Below are positions 36,082 to 44,976 of a stretch of DNA of 64,000 nt, piece after piece. The stretch is from NCBI GenBank assembly GCA_963750255.1, contig CAVVPZ010000006.1:372001-436000 (forward strand). Direction: 5' to 3'. Numbering within the stretch: the first letter of the stretch is position 1; each line of letters opens with the position of its first letter. The position numbers were made by a program, and so were the translations under genes. The notes beneath the pieces are model-generated. The model ran no database searches. It was not told the DNA's origin and worked only from the letters and a program-made list of their open reading frames with translations. Source of the DNA: DATLED01 sp963750255. Lineage in GTDB: Bacteria > Actinomycetota > Acidimicrobiia > Acidimicrobiales > CADCTF01.

Positions 36082-37898
36082 ATGGTCAGAGCGTCCTGCC
36101 GATCCTTGATGTACGGTCCGCGGGTCGTGGGAGCGGACGATCGGAGTTCCAGGGCTGCGACCGCACTGTTCGTTGGAGGCCGGCTGCTCTGGCGTACTGC
36201 TCGTGTCTGGGTGGCGGCGACTATCGGACTGCAGCTCGTTGTCGGCGTGCTGCCCGCCGCCGAAATCGCTCTGCTCGCACGTATCGTCGACCGGGTCGCT
36301 TCCCGGGCAAGCGACCCACCGATCGGGCTGATCGTTGCTCTCGCTGCGGTCGTGGCCGGGCGCCACCTCGCAGACCACGCGGTGTCAGCGCTGCACCCGA
36401 ATACGTCGGTCCAGCCCCTCGTCCTTCGGTTCGTCTTCCGACTTGTCGGGCGTGCCGCGCCCGAACGCTTCGACGATCCCGCGTTTTTGGACCTGGTGGA
36501 GCGCGCGGGGGGAGGCGTCGCTTCTCACGCAACCACCACACTGATCGCCGTCGGAGAGTCCGTTCGAGCAATCGCGGGCGCTTGCGCGATGCTCGGGCTG
36601 ATCGCGTCTCTCGACGCCCGATTGGCCGCTCTGGCCGCCGTCTCGGCGATCCCAGTGTTGGTCGTCGCTCGCCTCGACGGCATCGACTCGGCACGAACAT
36701 GGAGCGGCGACACTGTCGAGTCACGACTAAGGGGTTATCTCGGGCAGGTACTTCGCGATCCAGCAGCTGGCGGAGAACTCCGAGCGCTCGGCCTCACTGG
36801 TCATTTGTTGGATCGCCTCGCCGCGCTGTTCGCAGGTCGTGTGGCAGCACTTCGCGAACTCCGCGCCGTTCTCGTAATCGTGGGGTCCTCGTCGCCGCTC
36901 TCCAGGCCAGCGTTACGGTCGTTGCCCTCGCCCTGGTCGTCGGCGATGCAGTAGGGGGACGCCGACCCCCTGGCGATGTGATCACGGGAATCAGCGCCGT
37001 CGCGGCCCTCTCTGGGCTGCTGTCGCGGTTGGCAGAGGTCCTGGGGTACCTCGCGACCGCCGCGCCGTACCTGTCACCCGCAGAGGACCTGGCGCGTGAA
37101 CTGAAAGAAACGGCGCGTCGAGAACGAGGTTCGATCGCGGCTGCCGTGGGTCCACTGCCTCTTCGCCTTTCTGAGGTGTCCTTTCGCTATCGAGAGGCGA
37201 CCGACGATGTCATTCGTGCCGTCAGTCTTGACGTTGCGCCCGGTGAGCTCGTCGCGTTGGTCGGTGAGAACGGCGCCGGAAAGTCGACGCTGACCCGGAT
37301 AACGCTGGGGGTACTCGAGGCGAACCACGGTTCGGTCCAGATCGGAGGTGCCGACCTCGCGGGCGTCGACCTCGATCAGCTGTGGCGCCGGGTCGGGTTC
37401 CTTCCGCAGTATCCGCTGCGACCAGAGATCTCTCTTCGGGAAGCCGTAGCGCTCGGCTGCCCGTGGAAGGAAGGCGACGATGATCAGATTGCCGACGCTC
37501 TGGGTGCGGTCGGAGCCGGGGAACTTCTCACCAAGGTGGGGCTCGACGGGTTGCTCGGCCGCGCATGGGAGAACGGACACGATCTCTCGGGGGGTGAATG
37601 GCAGCGCGTGGCGCTAGCGAGGCTCGCCTACCGGCGGCCGGACCTCTGGGTCCTCGACGAGCCGACGTCGAACCTGGACCCTTCGGCTGAGGCGGCTTTC
37701 GTCGCTGGTCTGCGCGAGCTCCTCGGCGATGCCACCTGCGTCTTCATCAGCCACCGCTTCTCGACAGTCCGCGCCGCCGACCGGATCGCCGTCCTCGCAC
37801 GCGGAACCCTGACCGAAGTCGGATCTCACGACCAACTGGTTGCGCTCGGTGGACGCTACGCCGAGCTGTTCGAGCTCCAGGCGGCGGGATACCGGTGA
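36082..37898 (+). CDS. ABC exporter subunit 1, fused permease and ATPase (one frameshift)
   Basis: About 605 residues after correction: an N-terminal type-I exporter membrane domain with about six helices, then an ATPase domain. Walker A is GENGAGKST, the Q-loop region is GFLPQYP, the signature is LSGGEWQR, Walker B is LWVLDEPTSNLD with the catalytic Glu, and the switch His is in FISHRFST. The frame breaks near 36885, where one G seems to be missing (VLVIVGG/VLVAALQASVTVV). The start is uncertain; ATG 36109 or GTG 36127 are alternatives. It overlaps subunit 2 as GTGA, so the two probably form a heterodimer. The clade resembles peptide or lantibiotic exporters, but no peptide gene is seen. Confidence 0.8.
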
Positions 37899-39640
37899 CA
37901 TCCCGACTTGAGATCATGGCGGACTGCTCGTGGCGGCACCAGCCGAAGAAGTACGGACTGCTCGTCATCGGAACGATCGGCTTCGCGCTGACCCTCCCGG
38001 TACGACTCGCAGCAATTGGAGCTGTCGTCTCTCTCGTAGCCGACGATGGGAACTGGACCGCCGAGCTTGTGATTCTCCTCATCGGCGCCGGCCTCGCCGC
38101 AGCGTTGGGCCCGGCACTCGCGCCTGCACTGGAGTTCGCACAGACGAGCTACGTGACGGACGTCGCCTACCGCGTGCGTCTTCGCGTGATGAGGTCGCTC
38201 GCTGAGGTCGACATGGCGTTCTACGACGACCCGGCGTTGGCCGATAAGGCGGCGCGTGCGCACGACGCCGTGCTCTGGCGGCCCGAAAAGGTCACCGTCG
38301 CTCAGATGTCGATCCTTCTTGCAGTCATTCAGATCGTTGGGGTGGTCACGGTCATCGCCGCAAGCGGGCCCGTCCCCACCGGGCTCGTGGTGGTTGGGGC
38401 AATCTCAGCTGCCGGGGCCGATTTCCTTCTCGAGCGGAAGCGAGGGGACGTGGAGATCACGCGAGAGAACGATGTGCGACGCCAGAACACATACTCATTC
38501 CCGCTCCTCAACGCCGACGCCGCGACGGAGATTCGAATCATGGGCATGCCACCGGTGCTCCTTGAGGGCTGGTGGCGTCACGCCAACCGTCCGCGGAAGC
38601 TCATGCTTCGGGTTGCCATCGTGACGCTTCCGGCCGCAGCGGCCGCGGGAGTAGTCACCGGCGGCGCACTGCTGGCCGCGGTCGTCCTCGCTACGAGGGC
38701 CGGGGCGTCCGCCGGGACCGTCACGGTCACGGTGGGCGGGCTAGCTGCGATAGCAAGCGCCGTGCATCAGTTCATGCGGCGGGCTGGGCGGCTGTCCGAA
38801 GACCTGCGACTGCTCCAAGTCGCATACGACGTCGCGGAAGTCGATCCGCTTCTGCCGCGCGCGACAGAGCCGAGGACTCTCCCGGCGGGCCCTGTTGACG
38901 TGACGGTTCGCGACGTCTCCTTTGCCTACCCGGGCACTGATCGACGCGTACTTCAGGAGGTGAGCCTTCATGTACCGAAAGGCCATGTCCTCGCCATCGT
39001 CGGCGAGAATGGCGCCGGAAAGACGACGCTCGTCCGGCTGCTAATGCGCCTCTACGATCCCTCCGAGGGGACGATTCTCTTCGAGGGAATCGATCTGAGA
39101 GACGCCGGGATCGACGCAGTGCGCTCCCTGTCGGGCGTCCTCGCCCAAGACGCCATTCAGTTCAAGCTGACCGTCCGCGACAACGTTGGATACGGTCGAG
39201 TCGACCGCGAACCGACCGACGGCGACATCCGCGCTGCTCTCGTGGCCGGGGGAGCGCTCGGCGTCGCCGAAGACGTGGGCGGGATCGACGGCTACATCGG
39301 GCGTTTCTGGCGAGGCGGACACGAACTCTCAGGCGGACAGTGGCAGCGACTCACGCTGGCACGCCACGCCTTCCGAGACGCCCGACTCTGGATCCTCGAT
39401 GAACCAACGAGCGCTCTCGACGCAGAGGCTGAGGCCCGGGTCTTCCGAGAGTTGCGCACTCGTCTCGATGGGCGCACTGGGATCGTGATCTCCCACCGCA
39501 TGTCGACGGTCCGTATCGCCGACTCCATCGCCGTGCTCTCGCAAGGTCGCGTCGTCGAGACCGGAACACACGATGAACTGATCAAGCGAGGTGGCGCATA
39601 CCAACGACTCTTCCAAGAGCAGTCGGCGCAGTATCAGTAG
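37895..39640 (+). CDS. ABC exporter subunit 2, fused permease and ATPase
   Basis: A 581-residue homologue of the upstream gene. The membrane domain (residues 20-320) contains a long cytoplasmic-loop pattern MRSLAEVDMAFYDDPALADK, seen in bacteriocin-type exporters. The ATPase has Walker A GENGAGKTT, Q-loop GVLAQDAIQF, signature LSGGQWQR, Walker B LWILDEPTSALD and VISHRMST. Both ATPase sites of the pair look intact, so the heterodimer should hydrolyse ATP at two sites. GTG 37895 overlaps the previous stop. It is the last gene of the island; the right-end repeats begin 19 bases after its stop. Confidence 0.88.
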   Translation: MTSRLEIMADCSWRHQPKKYGLLVIGTIGFALTLPVRLAAIGAVVSLVADDGNWTAELVILLIGAGLAAALGPALAPALEFAQTSYVTDVAYRVRLRVMRSLAEVDMAFYDDPALADKAARAHDAVLWRPEKVTVAQMSILLAVIQIVGVVTVIAASGPVPTGLVVVGAISAAGADFLLERKRGDVEITRENDVRRQNTYSFPLLNADAATEIRIMGMPPVLLEGWWRHANRPRKLMLRVAIVTLPAAAAAGVVTGGALLAAVVLATRAGASAGTVTVTVGGLAAIASAVHQFMRRAGRLSEDLRLLQVAYDVAEVDPLLPRATEPRTLPAGPVDVTVRDVSFAYPGTDRRVLQEVSLHVPKGHVLAIVGENGAGKTTLVRLLMRLYDPSEGTILFEGIDLRDAGIDAVRSLSGVLAQDAIQFKLTVRDNVGYGRVDREPTDGDIRAALVAGGALGVAEDVGGIDGYIGRFWRGGHELSGGQWQRLTLARHAFRDARLWILDEPTSALDAEAEARVFRELRTRLDGRTGIVISHRMSTVRIADSIAVLSQGRVVETGTHDELIKRGGAYQRLFQEQSAQYQ

Positions 39641-39658
39641 CGGAGCTTCGTCGTCGTG

Positions 39659-39678
39659 GTGCTAACGGTTTGCTAACG
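39659..39678 (+). repeat. Right paired (G/T)TGCTAACG repeats (arm-type-like sites)
   Basis: GTGCTAACG at 39659-39667 and TTGCTAACG at 39670-39678, 11 bp apart, the same orientation as the left pair. About 115 bases separate them from the right attachment repeat; I see no gene in 39641-39793. Confidence 0.7.
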
Positions 39679-39793
39679 GACGGTCCAGGATTCCCCAGAA
39701 TCGGACCCCAGCCGCTGGATCACCGTCGGCGAAAGTCGCAGGTCAGCGGCACAACCTTGTGGGTGCCGTCAGCCCTCGGCGCGCTCGATCCCT

Positions 39794-39845
39794 GACTGTA
39801 AATCTGCCGGCTCAGCCTTCGAAGGTTCGAATCCTTCCCGCCCAC
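39794..39845 (+). repeat. Right attachment-site repeat (tRNA-Tyr 3' fragment)
   Basis: A copy of the tRNA-Tyr 3' half with perfect T stem GAAGG/CCTTC but a one-base gap in the acceptor strand. There is no 5' half, so it is not a tRNA. It is followed within 13 bases by a rho-independent-like hairpin, probably the original tRNA terminator. Confidence 0.85.
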
Positions 39846-39857
39846 AAGGAACGACGC

Positions 39858-39882
39858 GAGCCCGGCCCTCTCGGCCGGGCTC
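39858..39882 (+). terminator. Terminator-like hairpin, originally of tRNA-Tyr
   Basis: GAGCCCGGCC and GGCCGGGCTC form a perfect 10-bp stem with a 5-base loop, followed by AATTCGTTC. It now also separates the island from the convergent dienelactone hydrolase gene. Confidence 0.7.
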
Positions 39883-39922
39883 AATTCGTTCGGATCGGCC
39901 CTCCTCGACTCAATCGTGCGAC

Positions 39923-40678
39923 TCAGGCGTTGGCGTTGCGATCGGTGAAGTCGAGGATCCGCTGCCAGGCATCGGTGCAGGCGTCAGCGTGCTCGGCGAA
40001 CCCCCGATCGAAGAACGAGTGCGGCGCGTCGGGGTACACGTGGAGCTCGACTTCGGCGCCGGCGGCGCGAGCGTCCTCGGCGAACTTCTCGACCTCGGCG
40101 ACGGGCGTGAAGTCCTTCCCGGCGGCCAGCATCAACAGGGGCGCCTCGAGCTGGCCGATGCGGTCGGCGACCCGGCCCGGCTGTCCGTAGAAGCCAATGC
40201 AGCCGGCGAGCCCGAGCCCGGCGGCTGACTGCCCCCACGACACCGATCCACCCATGCAGAATCCCACGGTCGAGATCGACAGGTCGGCGCCGCCCGACAG
40301 CTCGCGGAGTCGGGCCACTGCGGCGGCGACGTCCTCGCTCAACTTGGGGAGCTGGAGTTGTTGGACGTGTTCCATGAAGGGGAAGTCCTCGCCCCGGTCA
40401 TCGCCGTCCGCCGTCCGCCCGAAGTAGTCGATGGCGATGGCGTGGAACCCGGCCTCGGCGAAGCGCACGGCAAGTTCTTCGTAGAAGTGGTGGAGGCCGC
40501 GCACGTCGGGCAACACGATCATCGCCTTGCCCGTGGGTTGGTCGGGGTGGGCGTAGTAGGCGCCGAAGCTGGTGCCGTCGGCCGACGTGAGCCGGGCTCG
40601 GCCGCGGTCGTCGGCCCCGCCGCGGATGGGAGGAAGGGGCGGACGGGCGTCGTCTCCGTAACACATGGCCGTGATCAT
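39923..40678 (-). CDS. Dienelactone hydrolase family protein
   Basis: A 251-residue alpha/beta hydrolase of the DLH family. The nucleophile is Cys in VGFCMGGSVSWG, the acid Asp is in LAAGKDFTPVAE, and the His is in YPDAPHSFFDRG. The family opens dienelactone rings in aromatic breakdown, but many members are general carboxyesterases. The first ATG (40678) has a GAGGG upstream; the second at 40666 (MCYGDDARPPLPP) matches how many family members begin and is equally likely. It is downstream of the GNAT gene on the same strand, with 64 bases between. Confidence 0.85.
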   Translation of the reverse strand: MITAMCYGDDARPPLPPIRGGADDRGRARLTSADGTSFGAYYAHPDQPTGKAMIVLPDVRGLHHFYEELAVRFAEAGFHAIAIDYFGRTADGDDRGEDFPFMEHVQQLQLPKLSEDVAAAVARLRELSGGADLSISTVGFCMGGSVSWGQSAAGLGLAGCIGFYGQPGRVADRIGQLEAPLLMLAAGKDFTPVAEVEKFAEDARAAGAEVELHVYPDAPHSFFDRGFAEHADACTDAWQRILDFTDRNANA

Positions 40679-40742
40679 GGCACCCTCACCGTTTTGGGCA
40701 GGGTGAGAGCGCGATCGGCGTCACGCTGCCCGAAACGGGGGG

Positions 40743-41228
40743 TCAGACGAGTTTCTGCATCAGGGCGACGTCGAGCCATTTGCCGAACTTGCGTCCTACC
40801 TCGCGTTCGACCCCGACGAGGGTGAACCCGCACGACTCGTGGAGCGAGATCGAGGCCTCGTGTCCGCCCACGATGCGGGCCATGACGGCGTGGAAGCCGT
40901 GCACCCCGGCCAGCCGGACCAGATCCTCGAGCAGCACCCGGCCGACGCCGGTGCCGCGGTGCTCGTGGTGGACGTAGACCGAGTCCTCGACGGTCGTCGA
41001 GTACGCCGGCCTGCTCCGGTACGACGTGAGCGACCCGAACCCGGCCACGTCGCCGTCGACCTCGGCGACGATGGCGGGGTGGGCGCCGGCGTGGTCGCGG
41101 AGCCATTCCTGTTGTTCGGCCAGCGAACGGGGGACGAGGTCGAACGTGACGGTCGACCCGGTGACCTCGCGGTTGTAGATGGTACGGATGGCCTCGGCGT
41201 CGTCGATCGTGGCGGCGCGCACCTGCAT
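40743..41228 (-). CDS. GNAT N-acetyltransferase, phosphinothricin-acetyltransferase-like
   Basis: A 161-residue GNAT protein. The start IDDAEAIRTIYNREVTGSTVTFD and the CoA-binding motif HRGTGVGRVLLEDLV, then MARIVGGHEASISLHESCGF and VGRKFGKWLDVALMQ, are typical of the Pat/Bar branch that acetylates phosphinothricin or methionine sulfoximine and related amines. The true substrate is not known. A -10-like TAGCTT lies eight bases before the ATG, so it may be leaderless. It is divergent from tRNA-Thr. Confidence 0.85.
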   Translation of the reverse strand: MQVRAATIDDAEAIRTIYNREVTGSTVTFDLVPRSLAEQQEWLRDHAGAHPAIVAEVDGDVAGFGSLTSYRSRPAYSTTVEDSVYVHHEHRGTGVGRVLLEDLVRLAGVHGFHAVMARIVGGHEASISLHESCGFTLVGVEREVGRKFGKWLDVALMQKLV

Positions 41229-41279
41229 GGCCGCAGAAGCTAGCGGTCGGGCTCCGGCCCCAGGGTCTCGACGGCCGCC

Positions 41280-41310
41280 TTGAGGAAGCGTGCCGCAGCA
41301 CCTGTAGAAT
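41280..41310 (+). promoter_or_regulatory. Possible promoter for the tRNA-Thr/tRNA-Met/tuf unit
   Basis: TTGAGG at 41280-41285 and TAGAAT at 41305-41310, with a 19-base spacer, longer than ideal. The tRNA-Thr begins 15 bases after the -10 box. Confidence 0.35.
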
Positions 41311-41324
41311 GCCTGGCTCGTAGC

Positions 41325-41397
41325 GCCCTCTTAGCTCAGTCGGTAGAGCATCTCCATGGTAAGGAGAAGGTCGTCAGTTCGATTCTGACAGAGGGCT
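41325..41397 (+). tRNA. tRNA-Thr(GGT)
   Basis: A 73-base cloverleaf. The acceptor stem GCCCTCT pairs with AGAGGGC, the anticodon stem TCTCC/GGAGA encloses GGT at 41358-41360, and the T loop is TTCGATT. The discriminator is T and CCA is not encoded. It is followed by tRNA-Met and tuf, a common actinobacterial order. Confidence 0.95.
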
Positions 41398-41414
41398 CGC
41401 AACTCCCCAGCCCT

Positions 41415-41491
41415 GGCGGCGTAGCTCAGTCGGTTAGAGCACACGGCTCATAATCGTGGTGTCGTGGGTTCGATTCCCACCGCCGCTACCA
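41415..41491 (+). tRNA. tRNA-Met(CAT), elongator
   Basis: A cloverleaf with acceptor GGCGGCG/CGCCGCT (closing G-T pair), anticodon stem CACGG/TCGTG with CAT at 41449-41451, T loop TTCGATT and an encoded CCA at 41489-41491. The D arm and paired position 1 favour the elongator over the initiator tRNA. Confidence 0.93.
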
Positions 41492-41526
41492 CACGCATCC
41501 CCACCCCAACAACCCGAGGAACATCG

Positions 41527-42720
<1,194 letters not shown>

Positions 42721-42738
42721 TCGAGCGAGGAGCCGACC

Positions 42739-42903
42739 ATGGCCAAGAACGACAAGCGCATCGCCGTGACCCTCGCTTGCGAGACGTGCAAGCGGCGCAA
42801 CTACATCACGATGAAGAACAAGCAGAACGATCGTGAGCGCATCGAGATGAAGAAGTACTGCAAGTGGGACCGGGGCCACACGCTCCACAAGGAAACCCGC
42901 TAG
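42739..42903 (+). CDS. rpmG: 50S ribosomal protein L33
   Basis: A 54-residue ribosomal protein: LACETCKRRNYITMKNK, MKKYCKWDRGHTLHKET. It has the first Cys pair (CETC) but only one Cys of the second pair (CKWD, where the usual motif is CxxC), so the zinc ribbon is incomplete. The position after tuf and before secE, nusG is usual. The ATG has GCGAGGAG nine bases upstream. It is too short for many ORF callers. Confidence 0.95.
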   Translation: MAKNDKRIAVTLACETCKRRNYITMKNKQNDRERIEMKKYCKWDRGHTLHKETR

Positions 42904-43546
42904 TTGACCCACTTCCTCCTGCTGCACGGCTTTCTCGGGCAGCCAGGACAGTGGCAGAGGTTGCAAGCAGAACTCGTTGGGCGCGGGCACACCACCCGCG
43001 CCCTTCTGCTGCCCCGGGGCACCTGGGACGCCGACCTGGCCGCCGTCGATGACGCCGTCGAAGCCGCCGGCGTGCCGACCGTCATCGTGGGCCACTCGCT
43101 CGGTGGCTCGCTCGTCCGAGCTTTCGCCGTCACCCGGCCCGGGGTGGCGTTCGGCCTCGGCACCATCGCCGCTCCGCCACCGGGTTTCGTGGCCGAGTTC
43201 CCTCGTGGCCTCCTGGCCCGAGACGACGACGGCGGTCTTCGGCCCTCCGATATCGACCAATGGCTCGATCTCGCCTTTCCCGGTGGCCCGGCCGACCTTG
43301 CCGACCTCGACTGGCGTCACCCGCCGCTGGCGGGCGACGAGCCGCTCGGGCAGCCCTTCGGGGGACGAGCCGCGCGTCGCCGTGCTGGCCGAGGACGATG
43401 CCGTCGTGCCCGGATCCGAACAGGAGCGGGCCGCCGCCCTCCTGCGGGCCCCGACGGCATGGGTGCCGGGCGGCCACAGTCCCCACGTCCGTCATCCGGC
43501 CCTCGTCGCCACCCTCCTCACCAACTGGTTGACCCCCGGGACGTAA
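42904..43546 (+). CDS. Alpha/beta hydrolase (one frameshift)
   Basis: About 213 residues. The N-terminus THFLLLHGFLGQPGQWQ (oxyanion HG), the nucleophile elbow VIVGHSLGGSLVRAF (Ser), and the C-terminal VAVLAEDDAVVPGSEQE (Asp) and VPGGHSPHVRHP (His) form the triad. It resembles the BioH/MenH-like or 2-succinyl-6-hydroxy-type small hydrolases. One extra G in a GGGGG run near 43364 breaks the frame (GQPFG/DEPRVAVLAEDD). TTG start directly at the rpmG stop. Uncorrected, the frame appears fused to the following sigma factor, which is an artefact. Confidence 0.8.
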
Positions 43547-43557
43547 CCTCCGAGGTG

Positions 43558-44151
43558 ATGACACGGTCCAACTCGGCGATGTCAGCCGAGATCGGTGCAC
43601 TGGTCGCAGCGGCCAAGGCCGGGGACCGTGGAGCCTTTGACGAGTTGGTCAAGGCCACCTACGCCCAGACCTACACCCTCGCCCTTCGGTTGACGCATGA
43701 CCCCGAGGATGCGAGGGACGTGGTGCAGGAGACCTACCTACGGGCCTACAAGGGCTTGAAGAAGTACCGGGGCGACGCCCAGTTCACGACGTGGCTCTAC
43801 CGGATCACGGCCAACTGCGCGGCCACGCACCTCACCAAGGGCAACCGCCACCGCCACGACGATCTCGACGCCCACGAGGACCTCTTCGACGAGCGTCCCG
43901 ACGCCGATCCCGAGGCCCGGGCCGACGCGTCGGCGCTCCGCGACCGCCTCGAGGTCGCTCTCGCCCACCTCCCACCCCGCCTCCGGGCCGTCGTCGTCCT
44001 CCGCGACGTCTACGACCTGCCTCACGACCAGATCGCCGAGGAGCTCGGTATCTCCGAGGCGGCGGCCAAGGTCCGCCTCCACCGAGCTCGCAAACAGCTG
44101 CGCGAGCGTCTCTTCCCCCTTCGCAGCGAGGAGCAGGCCCGTGCAGTGTGA
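43558..44151 (+). CDS. ECF-type RNA polymerase sigma factor
   Basis: A 197-residue group 4 sigma factor. Region 2: YAQTYTLALRLTHDPEDARDV, QETYLRAYKGLKKYRGDAQF, TTWLYRITANCAATHL. Region 4: LPPRLRAVVVLRDVYDLPHD and ISEAAAKVRLHRARKQLRERL. It resembles SigE/RpoE-like factors that answer envelope or redox stress. A -10-like TAACCT lies eight bases before ATG 43558, so it may be leaderless; ATG 43579 is an alternative. The stop overlaps the anti-sigma gene. Confidence 0.9.
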   Translation: MTRSNSAMSAEIGALVAAAKAGDRGAFDELVKATYAQTYTLALRLTHDPEDARDVVQETYLRAYKGLKKYRGDAQFTTWLYRITANCAATHLTKGNRHRHDDLDAHEDLFDERPDADPEARADASALRDRLEVALAHLPPRLRAVVVLRDVYDLPHDQIAEELGISEAAAKVRLHRARKQLRERLFPLRSEEQARAV

Positions 44152-44497
44152 TGAGGTCGCCGAGCTGCTTCCCGGGATCGTCGAAGGCGGCGAGGTCGCC
44201 GATCGCGGGGTGCAGCGTCACGTCGAGTCCTGCCTGCGCTGCCAGGCCGAACTCGTCCAGTACCGCAAGCTGTTGAAGGCGCTGCACCTGTTGCGCACCG
44301 AGGTGCTCGAGCCCGCCCCTGGACTGCTCAGCGAGATCCTGGCCGGCCTCGAGGCGGCGGGCGAGCGGCGGGCCGTGCGCTCGCTGCTGAATGGCCGCAA
44401 CGCGGCCTACGCGGGCGGCACGGCGGCGGCGCTGGCGGCCGGTGCGGTGGGTGTTGCCCTCTGGGCCAACCGTCGGCGCGTAGCCCTGGCGTCGTAG
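44141..44497 (+). CDS. Zinc-finger anti-sigma factor, membrane-anchored
   Basis: A 118-residue protein. It opens with a zf-HC2 module: an early Cys (QCDEVAELLPGIVEG) and the motif HVESCLRCQ (HxxxCxxC), which should bind zinc. A helical linker is followed by one C-terminal membrane helix (AAYAGGTAAALAAGAVGVALW) and a short basic end. This is the layout of anti-sigma factors that hold an ECF sigma factor at the membrane. GTG 44141 overlaps the sigma gene by 11 bp. No large periplasmic sensor domain is present. Confidence 0.85.
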   Translation: MQCDEVAELLPGIVEGGEVADRGVQRHVESCLRCQAELVQYRKLLKALHLLRTEVLEPAPGLLSEILAGLEAAGERRAVRSLLNGRNAAYAGGTAAALAAGAVGVALWANRRRVALAS

Positions 44498-44537
44498 TCG
44501 GATCCAAATCCCGCTACCCTGGAAGTTCCACTGCACC

Positions 44538-44555
44538 CCCGGCCCCCTAGCCGGG
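44538..44555 (+). terminator. Weak hairpin before tRNA-Trp
   Basis: CCCGGC and GCCGGG form a 6-bp stem with a 6-base loop in the gap between the anti-sigma gene and tRNA-Trp. There is no T-tract. Confidence 0.35.
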
Positions 44556-44563
44556 CCGCGCAG

Positions 44564-44637
44564 AGGGCAGTAGCTCAATTTGGCAGAGCACCGGTCTCCA
44601 AAACCGGCGGTTGGGGGTTCGAGTCCCTCCTGCCCTG
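44564..44637 (+). tRNA. tRNA-Trp(CCA)
   Basis: A 74-base cloverleaf. The acceptor AGGGCAG pairs with CTGCCCT, the anticodon stem CCGGT/ACCGG encloses CCA at 44598-44600, and the T loop is TTCGAGT. The discriminator is G. Its place before secE is nearly universal in this phylum. Confidence 0.96.
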
Positions 44638-44664
44638 CAACGCCGATCGCCCCCGAGGTAGCCC

Positions 44665-44976
44665 GTGAACCGAGAGACCAAGCGCATGATGGCCCGCCAG
44701 GGCGCCGCCGGGCCCGATGGCGCGCCTGCCGCGCCCGATCGTCGCCAGCAGGTGGCCGGCGCCCGCAAGCCGGTCCGGCGCGACAAGACCTCGCCGGCCG
44801 CGTTCTTGCGCGACGTCCGCACCGAGTTGCGCAAGGTGGCGTGGCCGAGCCGCGACGAGGTCGTCAACTACTCGGCCATCGTGCTGCTCACCCTTGCTGT
44901 CCTGATCACCATGATCTTCGTCATGGACTTCGCCTTCGCCAAGTCCGTCCTCTTCTTGTTCGAGACCCCCAAATGA
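44665..44976 (+). CDS. secE: Preprotein translocase subunit SecE
   Basis: A 103-residue membrane protein of the SecYEG channel. It has a long charged N-terminus, then FLRDVRTELRKVAWPSRDEVV, the conserved amphipathic helix, and one membrane helix (VLLTLAVLITMIFVMDFAF). GTG 44665 has a GAGG nine bases upstream. The stop overlaps nusG as ATGA. Confidence 0.95.
   Translation: MNRETKRMMARQGAAGPDGAPAAPDRRQQVAGARKPVRRDKTSPAAFLRDVRTELRKVAWPSRDEVVNYSAIVLLTLAVLITMIFVMDFAFAKSVLFLFETPK

Noticed and set aside
36540..36724. Remnant integrase in the left or middle part of the island
   Set aside because: I looked in all frames for the Arg-His-Arg-Tyr pattern of tyrosine recombinases and serine recombinase motifs; the frames here are shadows of the ABC exporter.
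39794..39845. A second tRNA-Tyr gene
   Set aside because: Only the 3' half is present, with a one-base gap in the acceptor strand; no D arm or 5' acceptor strand precedes it. It is the right attachment site.
42904..44151. A single 415-residue hydrolase-sigma factor fusion
   Set aside because: The hydrolase C-terminus (active-site Asp and His) continues in the next frame and ends at 43546; one extra G in a G run creates the false fusion. The sigma factor has its own start.
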